Assembly (NCBI RefSeq): GCF_015687155.1
Contig: NZ_JADPQF010000002.1
Location: 558,001 to 622,000, forward strand
DNA: 64,000 nucleotides
DNA from: Aliikangiella sp. G2MR2-5
GTDB taxonomy: Bacteria > Pseudomonadota > Gammaproteobacteria > Enterobacterales > Kangiellaceae
Reading direction: 5' to 3'
The position numbers were made by a program, and so were the translations under genes. A model generated the notes under the pieces. That model ran no database searches, was not told where the DNA came from, and saw nothing but the letters and a program-made list of their open reading frames with translations. Positions within the stretch are counted from its first letter, which is position 1, and every line of letters starts with the position of its first letter. This document shows positions 40,506-49,363 of this stretch, piece by piece.

Positions 40506-43289
40506 TTATTTTGCTTTAACCTTGCTTGCATCGGCAGACTCATTTGCTGCCGCCAACTTAGTTAAATCACCTGCTTTAATAATCGAAAAATCTTCAAACT
40601 TGATATACTTTTTCATCGCACGATGAACATCCTTAGCAGTCAGGTTTTTCAACTTTTCTTCGTAGTCTTCACCCCACTGCATATTCCGATCTAGATCCAG
40701 ATTAGAAACCAGAGTTCCAACTAACTCCCTGTCTTGTGAACGACTAACCCGTCGTCCTTGTAACAGGCCAGACTTGGCTGATTCAATTTCCTCTTCGGAA
40801 AATCCATCTTTTAGCATTCTAATTAGTTCTTCTTTGAACCCGATTTCGACTTTGTCAAGATTCTGTGGCGCACAAATTGCGTAGACTCCCAAATCAGATC
40901 TTTCGTCATATGCACTTTGTTGCATGAAAGAGCCGGCGCTGTAACTCAAGCCATCTTGTTGTCGCAAACGAGTGGCCAAACGACTATTCAAAAATCCGCC
41001 ACCGAAGATGTAGTTTCCTAACTCCAGCGCAGCAGCTTCTTCCGCATTGTCACCGACAGGTAATCTGGTCAAAGCAACAAAGGTTGCATTTTCCTTGTCT
41101 GGTGTATCGAAAGTTTTGTTTTGCTTTTGAGGTGCAAAATAGTCTCGAGCAACACGCTTGTAGTTTTCTTCCGTGTTCCATTGTCCATAAAGTTTTTCCA
41201 GTTCAGTTTCAATCTGCTCCGGCTCAAAATCACCAACCACACCAATTTGTGCATGACCTGCACCATAGAAGCGCTGATGGAACTTCTTAAGATCTTCTAT
41301 TTTCAGTTTGTTTAACTCCGCCAGACTCTCTTCAAAAGTGGCAACATAGCGAGGGTGTCCCTTGGGATAAGGGTTTTGTTGACGGCTATATTCATTAAAC
41401 GCAAGACTCTGCGGATTTTGAAGTTGTTGCTCAATATCGACTTTGGTAGTTGAAAGATACTGTTCAAACTCTTTTTGATCAAAAGCTGGCTTCTTTAAGA
41501 CACTGGTGGCTAAACGTAATACTTCAACCAAATTTTCCTTGGTCGTTGTAATACTTGCGTAGGCACCTCTGGCACTGCCACCAATACGAACATTGGCTTT
41601 CAACTTATCGAATTCATCTTGCAGTTCCTGACGACTATACTTGTCATTTCCTCGCATCAACATATTGCCTACCGCAGAACCTACCATTTGCATGCCGGTA
41701 AGACTGCTTTCGTTACCCATATCCAGGGAGATATTGACTACTACGGACTCTCCTCGAGTTTTCTTTGGGAGTAAAGTTATCTTGGTACCGTTGCTTAACT
41801 TGGATAGACGAGTTCTGGAGTCAATATTGTCATGCGATGGATCGAAGTTTTCGCCTTGTGCAATCTGTGCTCGACCTTTATAACCCTCCAACATATCAGC
41901 AACACTGGCAACTTGTGGAATTTCAACACGCTCAGGCTTTTCAGCCGGTATAAAGCGAGCCGCAGTTCTGTTATTACGCTGCAAGTAAGTCTCAGCAACT
42001 CGTTGAACGTCATCGACGGTTACTTTCTCAATGCGATCACGATGCAGGAAGTACAGTCTCCAGTCCCCCATTCCGAGCCATTCGCTAAGATTTCTGGCAA
42101 TCCCTTCAGATGAATTGAAAGAAAGCTCAATGTTTTTAAGAATATTGCGTTTCGCTCTTTCCACTTCTTCTTTGGTCACGGGGTTGGTTTTCAAACCCTC
42201 CAGAACATCTAGCATCTGATTTGCCGTTTTATCCAGATCGAAACTTTTGTCGACCTCAGAAGCATAAAGTGCCACCCCAGGCTCTTGCCATTGGAAGTTA
42301 AAACCAAACGCTCGGCTCGCCAACTTGCCTTCAACAAGAGACTTATGTAGACGACCACTAGGAGTATCGCCAAGGATCTGGGTTAAGACATCGATTGCAG
42401 CGTAATCTGGATGAGACCCCGCAGGGATATGATACAACGCGCTAAACATCTGCACATCACCTACCCGTCGAACTGTAACGCTCTTTTCTCCATCCTGCGC
42501 CGGTTCCACCGTGTAAAGCGGGCGAAGCTTGCGATCAGGCTTAGGGATCGAACCAAAATATTTCTTCACCTTTTTAAGCATTTTGTCCTGCTCAAACTTG
42601 CCTGCGACTATCAGGGTAGCATTGTCAGGCTGGTAGTATTTTTTATAGAAAGCTTTAAGCCGGTCTATTGGCACATTTTCCAGATCAGCGCGCGCACCAA
42701 TTGTCGACTTTCCATAATTATGCCAGGAGAATGCTGCACCCATTGCTCTTTTCAGAGTTACCATGAAAGGACTATTTTCACCCATTTCAAATTCATTGCG
42801 CACTACCGTCATTTCACTGTCCAGGTCTTCTTTGGCGATAAATGAGTTGACCATGCGGTCAGCTTCCATATCCAATGCCCAATTGATATTTTCTTCGGTA
42901 GCGGTAAAAGTCTCGAAATAATTGGTACGATCCGTCCAGGTTGTGCCATTAGGTCTAGCTCCGTGAGAGCTTAGTTCTTTTGGAATATCCTTGTGCTTAG
43001 GTGACCCTTTGAACACCAGATGCTCAAGCAGATGAGCCATTCCTGTCTCACCATAATTTTCATGCTTTGAACCAACATGGTAAGTAATATTAACCGTTAC
43101 AGTTTCTTTGGTTTGGTCGGGAAATAACAACACTCTCAAACCATTATCAAACTGATACTCAGTAATACCCTCAACCTGGGTAACCGGTTTTGCCTCTACT
43201 TTTTTTGCCATGGCAGGCATAGAAGCGGCAGTACAACTAATTGCAGCACTGATCGCGACAACTCGCATCGCTTTGCTTAGACCTAACAT
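40506..43289 (-). CDS. Exported M16 family (pitrilysin/insulinase-like) zinc metalloprotease
   Basis: A 927-residue protein with a signal peptide (cleavage near AMAKK) and two tandem M16 halves. The N-terminal half carries the inverted zinc motif H86-L-L-E89-H90 (GMAHLLEHLVFKGS), with the distal Glu in the following helix (SEMTVVRNEFEMGENSPF). The C-terminal half (from about 460, starting SRTLSKLSNGTKI-like, with GDFEPEQIETELEKLYGQW) lacks the zinc motif, as usual for the inactive half. It probably degrades peptides in the periplasm. A strong AAGGAG SD precedes the ATG. It adds to the set of exported proteases in this window. Confidence 0.95.
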   Translation of the reverse strand: MLGLSKAMRVVAISAAISCTAASMPAMAKKVEAKPVTQVEGITEYQFDNGLRVLLFPDQTKETVTVNITYHVGSKHENYGETGMAHLLEHLVFKGSPKHKDIPKELSSHGARPNGTTWTDRTNYFETFTATEENINWALDMEADRMVNSFIAKEDLDSEMTVVRNEFEMGENSPFMVTLKRAMGAAFSWHNYGKSTIGARADLENVPIDRLKAFYKKYYQPDNATLIVAGKFEQDKMLKKVKKYFGSIPKPDRKLRPLYTVEPAQDGEKSVTVRRVGDVQMFSALYHIPAGSHPDYAAIDVLTQILGDTPSGRLHKSLVEGKLASRAFGFNFQWQEPGVALYASEVDKSFDLDKTANQMLDVLEGLKTNPVTKEEVERAKRNILKNIELSFNSSEGIARNLSEWLGMGDWRLYFLHRDRIEKVTVDDVQRVAETYLQRNNRTAARFIPAEKPERVEIPQVASVADMLEGYKGRAQIAQGENFDPSHDNIDSRTRLSKLSNGTKITLLPKKTRGESVVVNISLDMGNESSLTGMQMVGSAVGNMLMRGNDKYSRQELQDEFDKLKANVRIGGSARGAYASITTTKENLVEVLRLATSVLKKPAFDQKEFEQYLSTTKVDIEQQLQNPQSLAFNEYSRQQNPYPKGHPRYVATFEESLAELNKLKIEDLKKFHQRFYGAGHAQIGVVGDFEPEQIETELEKLYGQWNTEENYKRVARDYFAPQKQNKTFDTPDKENATFVALTRLPVGDNAEEAAALELGNYIFGGGFLNSRLATRLRQQDGLSYSAGSFMQQSAYDERSDLGVYAICAPQNLDKVEIGFKEELIRMLKDGFSEEEIESAKSGLLQGRRVSRSQDRELVGTLVSNLDLDRNMQWGEDYEEKLKNLTAKDVHRAMKKYIKFEDFSIIKAGDLTKLAAANESADASKVKAK

Positions 43290-43447
43290 CCATTTCTCCT
43301 TTTTGATATCAAAACCAGCTCCCGAGTTATTAATTTAAATCAACTCAGGAATGGTAGTTGAACGATAATTTAAGGGAAATGGCGTTATATTTCGCGGTAA
43401 AAAGTTACACGGACACAAAATTTTACAATTCCGTGTATAGTTTTCTA

Positions 43448-43945
43448 CTAGGAATGCTTATCCAACCGCTGCTTAATTAACAACGCAAACTCACTAAGGG
43501 AGACCTCCCCTGCCAGCTCGGCAAGATTATAATGGGTATCACCATCCCACTGACAAAAAAAGCGAGTCTCGCCACTACTCCCCTCTCCAGCCTCGAGAGT
43601 AAAATAGCCAATTTCAGGACAAGGGTTTTTATCCGGTTTTTCTAAATCCATCAATGCCACAATACCAATATAGATGCACTCGACATAAGCCCGGACTTCG
43701 GGCATTTCAATCAGGATCAAAGGATAGTTTTCAATTCTGGAAAGTGAAACTTTTATCTGATTGGCAAGAATTCGAGTTTCATCCGTGGGACAGGCTGCTT
43801 CTACCCGCGCGATCAGTTCCTTGACAAAGTCGAACTGTCGATCCGATGCCATCAGCTCAAAAAACTGGTGGGGATCACTCTCGGCAAATTGACGAAAAGC
43901 TTCGTGCCCCAACAGGTAATGCCTTTCCCGAGGTTTATCTAACAT
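43448..43945 (-). CDS. Hypothetical cytoplasmic protein
   Basis: A 165-residue protein without signal peptide or membrane segment. The first half is helical (HEAFRQFAESDPHQFFELM); the second half is beta-rich with GYFTLEAGEGSSGETRFFCQWDGDTHYN. No family recognised. GGAG SD. Confidence 0.68.
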   Translation of the reverse strand: MLDKPRERHYLLGHEAFRQFAESDPHQFFELMASDRQFDFVKELIARVEAACPTDETRILANQIKVSLSRIENYPLILIEMPEVRAYVECIYIGIVALMDLEKPDKNPCPEIGYFTLEAGEGSSGETRFFCQWDGDTHYNLAELAGEVSLSEFALLIKQRLDKHS

Positions 43946-44140
43946 TATCTGACTCCACAGGTGGTGTTTTTATATTTGGTGATATTGTACAGATAATGCT
44001 CTCTACAGGCACACCGACAATTATTTATCCAGAACCTTAACTCTCCTGACACTATGTTGTCAGTAGGCTTGATTTAAAGTATTCATCACGCCCCTGGTTA
44101 ATACCACTTTTTATTAGCTCTCAACAAGGAGAATCAACAA

Positions 44141-44512
44141 ATGAAACACATTGTCACCTGGGCAGAAATTCCAGTAAATAACATGGAACGAGCGATGAAT
44201 TTCTATCGAGAAATACTCAACGTTAATTTCAAACGCGACGAAATGGACGGATTTGATTTCGCTATGTTCGAAGCGGGTGAGGAAAATATCACAGGCGCAT
44301 TGATCCATGGAGACGGATACACACCTTCAACAGAAGGCAGTGTCGTTTATCTTAATGGCGGCGATGATTTAAACGGCCCTCTTGAGATAATTAATCGACT
44401 GGGCAACCAGGTTTTGGTACCGAAAACTGCAATAAATGACGGAGAATGTGGTTATTTCGCACAATTTATTGACAGTGAAGGAAATCGAGTCGGACTTTAT
44501 TCACTTAAGTAG
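44141..44512 (+). CDS. VOC (glyoxalase/bleomycin-resistance fold) family protein
   Basis: A 123-residue single-domain protein with the paired beta-alpha-beta-beta-beta modules of the VOC superfamily: MKHIVTWAEIPVNNMERAMNF at the start and CGYFAQFIDSEGNRVGLYSL at the end. The N-terminal metal-position His is replaced by W/E and the terminal Glu/His pattern is partial, so a metal-dependent activity is uncertain. AAGGAG SD. Confidence 0.88.
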   Translation: MKHIVTWAEIPVNNMERAMNFYREILNVNFKRDEMDGFDFAMFEAGEENITGALIHGDGYTPSTEGSVVYLNGGDDLNGPLEIINRLGNQVLVPKTAINDGECGYFAQFIDSEGNRVGLYSLK

Positions 44513-44523
44513 CAACGATAAGG

Positions 44524-44547
44524 AAGGCTTCGGAGACGAAGCCTTCT
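44524..44547. other. Hairpin between the VOC and ABM-like genes
   Basis: GAAGGCTTCG (44524-44533) and CGAAGCCTTC (44538-44547) form a perfect 10-bp stem with a GAGA loop, a stable tetraloop type. No T tract follows, so it may be an mRNA-stabilising or processing element between the two genes (62 bp apart). Confidence 0.6.
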
Positions 44548-44573
44548 AGTACAAGTTATTAAGAGGACAGTAT

Positions 44574-44879
44574 ATGCTTACTCCTATTCTGGAAGTTGTG
44601 ATATACGAGATCAAGCCCGATTTTGCCAAAGGCTATCGTTTACATCATCTCCCAAGGTTTCAGGAGCTGGTAAAAAATCTTCCCGGTTTTATCTCGTTTC
44701 GCACATTAGGTAATTGTAATCAGCATAACCTTTACCTTGATCTGGTAGAGTGGAAGAGTCTGGAGCATGCTGTTTCTGCCGCAAATTCGATTCAACAAAT
44801 ACAAAAATCTAAAGAGTATCAGGGCTATCTTGAAGCCTTCGATAAAGTTAAAATGTTTCATCACTTTAAACCCCTTTAG
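44574..44879 (+). CDS. Dimeric alpha-beta-barrel (ABM-like) protein
   Basis: A 101-residue single-domain protein. FQELVKNLPGFISFRTLGN followed by LYLDLVEWKSLEHAVSAAN is the fold pattern of the ABM family; it is similar in type, not closely in sequence, to the protein at 25480. The catalytic activity cannot be read from it. AGAGGA SD; possibly cotranscribed with the VOC gene. Confidence 0.75.
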   Translation: MLTPILEVVIYEIKPDFAKGYRLHHLPRFQELVKNLPGFISFRTLGNCNQHNLYLDLVEWKSLEHAVSAANSIQQIQKSKEYQGYLEAFDKVKMFHHFKPL

Positions 44880-45026
44880 TCGGCAGGCTCCCTGTTCAAT
44901 AGTACACTAGAAGTTACGCGTATCTCACTAAGCACGGCTTCACGAATTAGTTTCGCCACAATTACCATCACTTTCGACTTTATCATTGTATAATTTAGAA
45001 ATGTTCCAATCTCAGATATGAGTTCA

Positions 45027-45635
45027 ATGAAGAAGAAATTAATCAGTCTATTTATTGCCTGCTTTCTAATGCTTTCCTGTTCGGACAATAAGCTCTCACC
45101 TTTAACACGGGATGGCATTATTCTCGCGTTTGGAGATAGCTTAACCTTTGGAGTCGGAGCCGGCGCACAAAAAAGTTATCCTGACTTTTTGTCCCAAATA
45201 ACCGGATTACAGGTGGTTAACGCAGGCGTTTCTGGTGAGACAACTACTCAAGGCTTAAAACGTTTCCAGTCATTATTGGACAAACATCAACCTGAACTGG
45301 TTATATTGATGGAGGGTGGAAATGATATATTGAGAAATCACAATCTTGCCACCACCAAAAAAAATTTATCCGAAATGATTCATCTGGCAAAGAGTTTCGA
45401 CAGCCAAGTGGTCATGATTGGTGTCCCGGAGAAAAATCTTTTCTCCGATAGCGCTTCATTTTATTACGAGCTCGCTGATGAGCACCAGATTGTCTTTCTC
45501 GATGAAATACTGGCCAGTTTGTTAAGATCCAGACAATATAAATCAGATCCCATCCATTTGAACGCAAAAGGCTATCGGAAACTGGCAGAAAAAATTGCTG
45601 ATGTTTTGGAAGCTAGTGGTGCGATCGAGCTATAA
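45027..45635 (+). CDS. SGNH/GDSL-type esterase, arylesterase-like, lipoprotein
   Basis: A 202-residue exported hydrolase. It has a lipoprotein signal (FLMLSC, lipidated C18) and block I with nucleophile S38 (AFGDSLTFGVGAG). Block II Gly is in NAGVSGETTTQG, block III Asn in EGGNDILR, and the Asp-x-x-His pair in SDPIHLNAKGYRK. This is the TesA/arylesterase subgroup, in which E. coli TesA acts as a thioesterase and lysophospholipase. The start was placed at MKKKLISLF; another ATG lies 3 codons upstream. Confidence 0.9.
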   Translation: MKKKLISLFIACFLMLSCSDNKLSPLTRDGIILAFGDSLTFGVGAGAQKSYPDFLSQITGLQVVNAGVSGETTTQGLKRFQSLLDKHQPELVILMEGGNDILRNHNLATTKKNLSEMIHLAKSFDSQVVMIGVPEKNLFSDSASFYYELADEHQIVFLDEILASLLRSRQYKSDPIHLNAKGYRKLAEKIADVLEASGAIEL

Positions 45636-45649
45636 CGGATAAACAAATT

Positions 45650-46540
45650 TTAATCAGCCTGCTTGAGCAGATTTGCCGGCGAATACTGATCTGTCAATAT
45701 ATCGCTATCGGTATTCCAGTCGATAGTATCGTTTAGACTTTCCAGCACAGAATTCATATTAACGTTAAAATTCTCGATTTTTTCAACCGGATTTTCCAGA
45801 ACTGCTCGAGGAAGAGAAAAACCGTCACAATTACATCCAAATATCACTCGATTTCCTTTAGTAGGAGCCTGGAAGATGAATAACTTTCCAAACACATTTT
45901 GATAAGTTACAGACTCATAATCGTAAAGCTTGCTATTACTGAAGGTGTTGGCACTCACAATTCCATTATCACTTAATAATCCTTTAACTTCCTGTAAGAA
46001 CTCTCTGGTCATCAAATGTTCGGGAATGTAGTCGCCATTAAATGCATCAAGGATAATCCAGTCAAACTTCTCTTTCTTCAGTAATGATCGTTTTACATAG
46101 ACCCGACCATCCCTAATCTCTGTTTTTATTTTGTTGTTTTCCTGATAATCAAAATACTTTTTAGCCAACTTAACAACAACCGGATCGATATCCACTGAGA
46201 CTATTTCTGATTCTGGCGATAGTTCATGAATCACTTTTGATAAAACACCGCCACCAAGACCTAGAATAAGTACACGCTCAGGTTTAGGATTATGCGCAAG
46301 AGCTGCAAGAGTACCATGTGCATACTCAAATACCAGTCGCTCAGGTTTTTCCAGATCAATACAGGCTTGATTTGTAATCTTTTTCCGCCTTGTTTCAAAA
46401 CGCATGCAGCGAAGCCCTTCTTCCTCAACGATCACTACATTTCGATAGATTGATCTTTCTTTATGAATTTGTTTAGCACAAAGGCCATTAGCATAAAAAG
46501 CAGTAACAAGACTTAAAACTGCTATCCATCGATTTGTCAT
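45650..46540 (-). CDS. Spermidine-synthase-like methyltransferase-fold protein with N-terminal hydrophobic segment
   Basis: A 296-residue protein with a polyamine-synthase fold: GLGGGVLSKVIHEL (nucleotide-substrate loop), DIDPVVVKLAKKYF and DWIILDAFNGDYIPEHL. The N-terminus (MTNRWIAVLSLVTAFYANG) is a signal peptide or membrane helix, unusual for an S-adenosyl compound-dependent enzyme. It immediately follows, in the same reading frame and separated by one stop codon plus one codon (46541-46546), the membrane-domain gene at 46544. In many bacteria these two parts are one fused protein. Whether this produces polyamine is doubtful; many fused homologues have no known product. Confidence 0.82.
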   Translation of the reverse strand: MTNRWIAVLSLVTAFYANGLCAKQIHKERSIYRNVVIVEEEGLRCMRFETRRKKITNQACIDLEKPERLVFEYAHGTLAALAHNPKPERVLILGLGGGVLSKVIHELSPESEIVSVDIDPVVVKLAKKYFDYQENNKIKTEIRDGRVYVKRSLLKKEKFDWIILDAFNGDYIPEHLMTREFLQEVKGLLSDNGIVSANTFSNSKLYDYESVTYQNVFGKLFIFQAPTKGNRVIFGCNCDGFSLPRAVLENPVEKIENFNVNMNSVLESLNDTIDWNTDSDILTDQYSPANLLKQAD

Positions 46541-46543
46541 AAT

Positions 46544-47188
46544 TTAAGATTCCGATTGTTGGTTTTCGAAAGCTGGCTCAATAGCTTGCTCGCGCTTTAC
46601 CTCTAGGGCTGAAACAACTAGTGCCAGACATCCACACAAAAAAAGAATTGAAAATGTTAGCCACAATATCTGATTAACTTCGAGCCATAAAACCAGATAG
46701 AAAGAAGTTAAGATAGTTCCTATTGCACTTCCCAGAGTCGAGACAAAATACAAAAAGCCAGCGGTATGGCCGGAGGAATCTGCTGAAACGGTGAGAATTC
46801 TAACTGAGTAAGGAGCAATCATTCCCAAAATAATGCTGGGTACCAAAAACACAAAAGTCGCCGCAACAAGAGAACCATATCTTGGGTCTTCAATACGCTC
46901 AAAAACAAACTCAAACAGGTTTTCTGAGAAAAAAATCGAAGGTAGAAGCGCCAAACTTGCAACTAAGAAAATTCCACCAAATTTCTTAAGACTGGGTCGA
47001 TATAGAGAAAACTTTCCGCCACTCAAATAGCCAAGCGAAAGGGCTAACATAAATACCGTTATGATACTGCCCCAAACATAAACGCTACTACCAAAAAAAG
47101 GGGCTAACATTCGCCCACCCAATAGCTCGAAACACATGATCGAGAAGCCAGCACAAAAGGCAAGCATGATAATTATTAATTTTCTCAT
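46544..47188 (-). CDS. Membrane domain of a fused-spermidine-synthase type system
   Basis: A 214-residue protein with about six hydrophobic helices, starting with the family pattern GFSIMCFELLGGRMLAPFFGSS and containing GSSVYVWGSIITVFMLALSLG. This is the transporter-like N-terminal half of fused membrane/spermidine-synthase proteins. It ends with TAA at 46544-46546, and one codon later in the same frame the methyltransferase-fold gene begins with ATG at 46540. The pair is either two cooperating proteins or one protein interrupted by a nonsense codon. Confidence 0.82.
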   Translation of the reverse strand: MRKLIIIMLAFCAGFSIMCFELLGGRMLAPFFGSSVYVWGSIITVFMLALSLGYLSGGKFSLYRPSLKKFGGIFLVASLALLPSIFFSENLFEFVFERIEDPRYGSLVAATFVFLVPSIILGMIAPYSVRILTVSADSSGHTAGFLYFVSTLGSAIGTILTSFYLVLWLEVNQILWLTFSILFLCGCLALVVSALEVKREQAIEPAFENQQSES

Positions 47189-47337
47189 TGAATACTCTTT
47201 CTTTTAACCAGCTCTAAAGATACCCATGATATTCATTCAGAGCAATAGCTATCGAACTAGTATCCTATATTCAAGCTTTTGTTCATCCACAACACCGGCT
47301 AGAATGTTCTACTTTCATTACTGTAATTAAAAAGCCT

Positions 47338-48063
47338 ATGCGACGCGCTGACCGACTATTCCAGATAACTCAGATTCTGCGAAATAAACGCCTTGTTACT
47401 GCGGCACAGCTGGCTGAACGCCTGGAAGTCTCTGAAAGAACCATCTACCGCGATATCCAGGACTTAAGTTTGTCAGGAGTCCCCATAGAAAGTGAGGCTG
47501 GTGTCGGCTATATGCTCAGACACTCACTGGATATTCCTCCCATAATGTTTAACCCAGACGAACTGGAAGCGATTGTTTTGGGAGTAAAGATGATTACAGC
47601 CTGGAGCGGCAACAAGCTGGACAAGGCGGCGAAGTCGGCGTTGGAAAAAATTGAAGCAGTCGTCCCTCGGGAGCTCCAGTCTAATATAGAATCGAGCAAA
47701 TTATTTGTTCCGACCTTTGCAATACCCAACTCACACAAAGATAACTTTGAAAAACTGCGTCAGGCAATTAACAAGAAATGTATTGTACTTATCACTTATC
47801 GCAAGCTAGACGATCAAGTTTCACAAAGAAAACTATGGCCACTGGGAATGTACTACTGGGGAAAAGTCTGGACGATGGTAGCCTGGTGCGAACTCAGGGA
47901 AGCATTTAGAGCATTCCGCGTTGATCGCATTGAATCATTGCAGGAAACCGGAAACAACTATCAAGAAATTGATGGCCGTTCGCTAGATGATTATATTGCA
48001 ATCCAGAAAGCGCTCTATCAACAGCATAAAGAATGGGATGAAAATCAAAATTATGGACAATAG
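47338..48063 (+). CDS. HTH/WYL-domain transcriptional regulator, YafY family
   Basis: A 241-residue protein. The N-terminal winged helix (RLFQITQILRNKRLVTAAQL; VSERTIYRDIQDLSLSGVPIE) is of the DeoR/HTH_11 type. The C-terminal WYL domain (residues about 135-210, LITYRKLDDQ, MYYWGKVWTMVAWCELREAFRAFRVDRIESL) senses a ligand, often a nucleotide or nucleic acid fragment. It overlaps the next gene by 11 bp, so the two are cotranscribed; the SDR may be its functional partner or target. Ligand unknown. Confidence 0.9.
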   Translation: MRRADRLFQITQILRNKRLVTAAQLAERLEVSERTIYRDIQDLSLSGVPIESEAGVGYMLRHSLDIPPIMFNPDELEAIVLGVKMITAWSGNKLDKAAKSALEKIEAVVPRELQSNIESSKLFVPTFAIPNSHKDNFEKLRQAINKKCIVLITYRKLDDQVSQRKLWPLGMYYWGKVWTMVAWCELREAFRAFRVDRIESLQETGNNYQEIDGRSLDDYIAIQKALYQQHKEWDENQNYGQ

Positions 48064-48799
48064 TCACAGTTCATCAGGCGATAGGCGCAAAGTCATTATT
48101 ATCGGCGCCACTTCAGGAATAGGAGAAGCCTTAGCCCACCTTTACGCTAAGAGTGGCTATATGGTTGGTGTTACCGGACGACGTCTGGACAGACTCACTG
48201 CTTTTCAACACTTGCACCTCGGTAGAGCTTTTATTAACCAGATGGATCTCACCCATCCGCAACAAGCAATGATCCAGTTAGAGCATTTGATCGGACAAAT
48301 GAATGGTGTAGACATTATTATTCTTAATGCAGGTACCGGTCGAATAAATCGAAAATTAGACTTTGCTATAGAAGCTCAAACTATCGAGGTTAACGTCACT
48401 GGTTTTACCGCTCTGGCCGACTTTGCTGCAAACTATTTTTTAAAACAGGGACATGGTCATTTAGTTGGTATTTCCTCTATTAATGCTTTAAGGGGTAGCA
48501 ATGTCGCACCAGCTTATGCAGCTTCGAAAGCCTACATTTCCAGCTATTTGCAAGGCCTGAGGAAAAGATTTTCTCGTTCATCCAATAACATCTATGTAAC
48601 CGATATTAAACCAGGTTTTGTCGAGACTGACATGGCGCAAGGGAATGGTTTGTTTTGGGTAGCACCTGTCGGCAAAGCAGCCAAGCAGATTAAAACAGCT
48701 ATCGACAGAAAAAAAAGCAATTGCTATGTGACCAGACGATGGAGGCTAATCGCCTGGTTGTTAAAATTTCTTCCAGAATCAATTTATCATCGAATTTGA
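48053..48799 (+). CDS. Short-chain dehydrogenase/reductase (SDR)
   Basis: A 248-residue NAD(P)-dependent oxidoreductase. The Rossmann glycine motif is GATSGIGEA, followed by NAG and the catalytic residues in SSINALRGSNVAPAYAASKAY (Ser, Tyr-x-x-x-Lys). The start is uncertain: ATG at 48053 overlaps the WYL gene; an in-frame ATG at 48038 is also possible. Substrate unknown. Confidence 0.9.
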   Translation: MDNSHSSSGDRRKVIIIGATSGIGEALAHLYAKSGYMVGVTGRRLDRLTAFQHLHLGRAFINQMDLTHPQQAMIQLEHLIGQMNGVDIIILNAGTGRINRKLDFAIEAQTIEVNVTGFTALADFAANYFLKQGHGHLVGISSINALRGSNVAPAYAASKAYISSYLQGLRKRFSRSSNNIYVTDIKPGFVETDMAQGNGLFWVAPVGKAAKQIKTAIDRKKSNCYVTRRWRLIAWLLKFLPESIYHRI

Positions 48800-48815
48800 A
48801 AAGAAGTAACGTTTT

Positions 48816-49352
48816 TCAGCCCTTGTTTTTTATCTGGTCAAATATTTCCTGCGCTTCTACAAACTGTGCGTAAGCTTTCTCCAGGTAGGCTTTGACCTCA
48901 TCCACATAACCATCTGTTGAAGCGGACCAAACACGATTAACATATCGCTCACCGGCGGCAAATGCGGACATTATATCTGCATAATTTTGTAAACCGAACA
49001 GGTGTCGCATTGACTCTCTCACCTCAGCAAAATTATCCAGATCTTCGCGAAACCGTATATCGATTTCAAATCTTGCTTCATAAGTTGGCAAGGACTCTTT
49101 CTGTTCAAAGAGGTCTTTCAGATTTGCGACAATATTGTGCAAGCTCTTATCCATAATTTTTAAATCATCGCCTAACTTATGATCTGCTTTGGCGGCTTTT
49201 TTGTGTTCGCTCTTTACCATCGCCAGTCCAACAGCACCAACAATTAGCCCTGGAAGAAAATAGGTCCAATTCACTTCAACAGGATCAAGTGATGATAAAA
49301 ATGCACCACACAGAAAGCTTGCAGTAATGAGAATGTATCCTACTAGTTTCAT
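48816..49352 (-). CDS. Hypothetical membrane-anchored helical protein
   Basis: A 178-residue protein with two N-terminal hydrophobic helices (YILITASFLCGAFLSSL; YFLPGLIVGAVGLAMV) and a long helical cytoplasmic part (about 55-178). It starts 11 bp after the stop of the OPT transporter gene on the same strand, with an AGGAG SD, so it is probably an operon partner and may modulate or scaffold the transporter. No family recognised. Confidence 0.7.
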   Translation of the reverse strand: MKLVGYILITASFLCGAFLSSLDPVEVNWTYFLPGLIVGAVGLAMVKSEHKKAAKADHKLGDDLKIMDKSLHNIVANLKDLFEQKESLPTYEARFEIDIRFREDLDNFAEVRESMRHLFGLQNYADIMSAFAAGERYVNRVWSASTDGYVDEVKAYLEKAYAQFVEAQEIFDQIKNKG

Positions 49353-49363
49353 GCCATTTACTC

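Noticed and set aside
42031-42845. Plus-strand frames inside the M16 protease gene
   Set aside because: Shadows of the zinc protease on the opposite strand.
25480-44879. The two ABM-type proteins (25480 and 44574) as an antibiotic biosynthesis cluster
   Set aside because: They are 19 kb apart with no biosynthetic genes nearby; the family name does not indicate antibiotic production.
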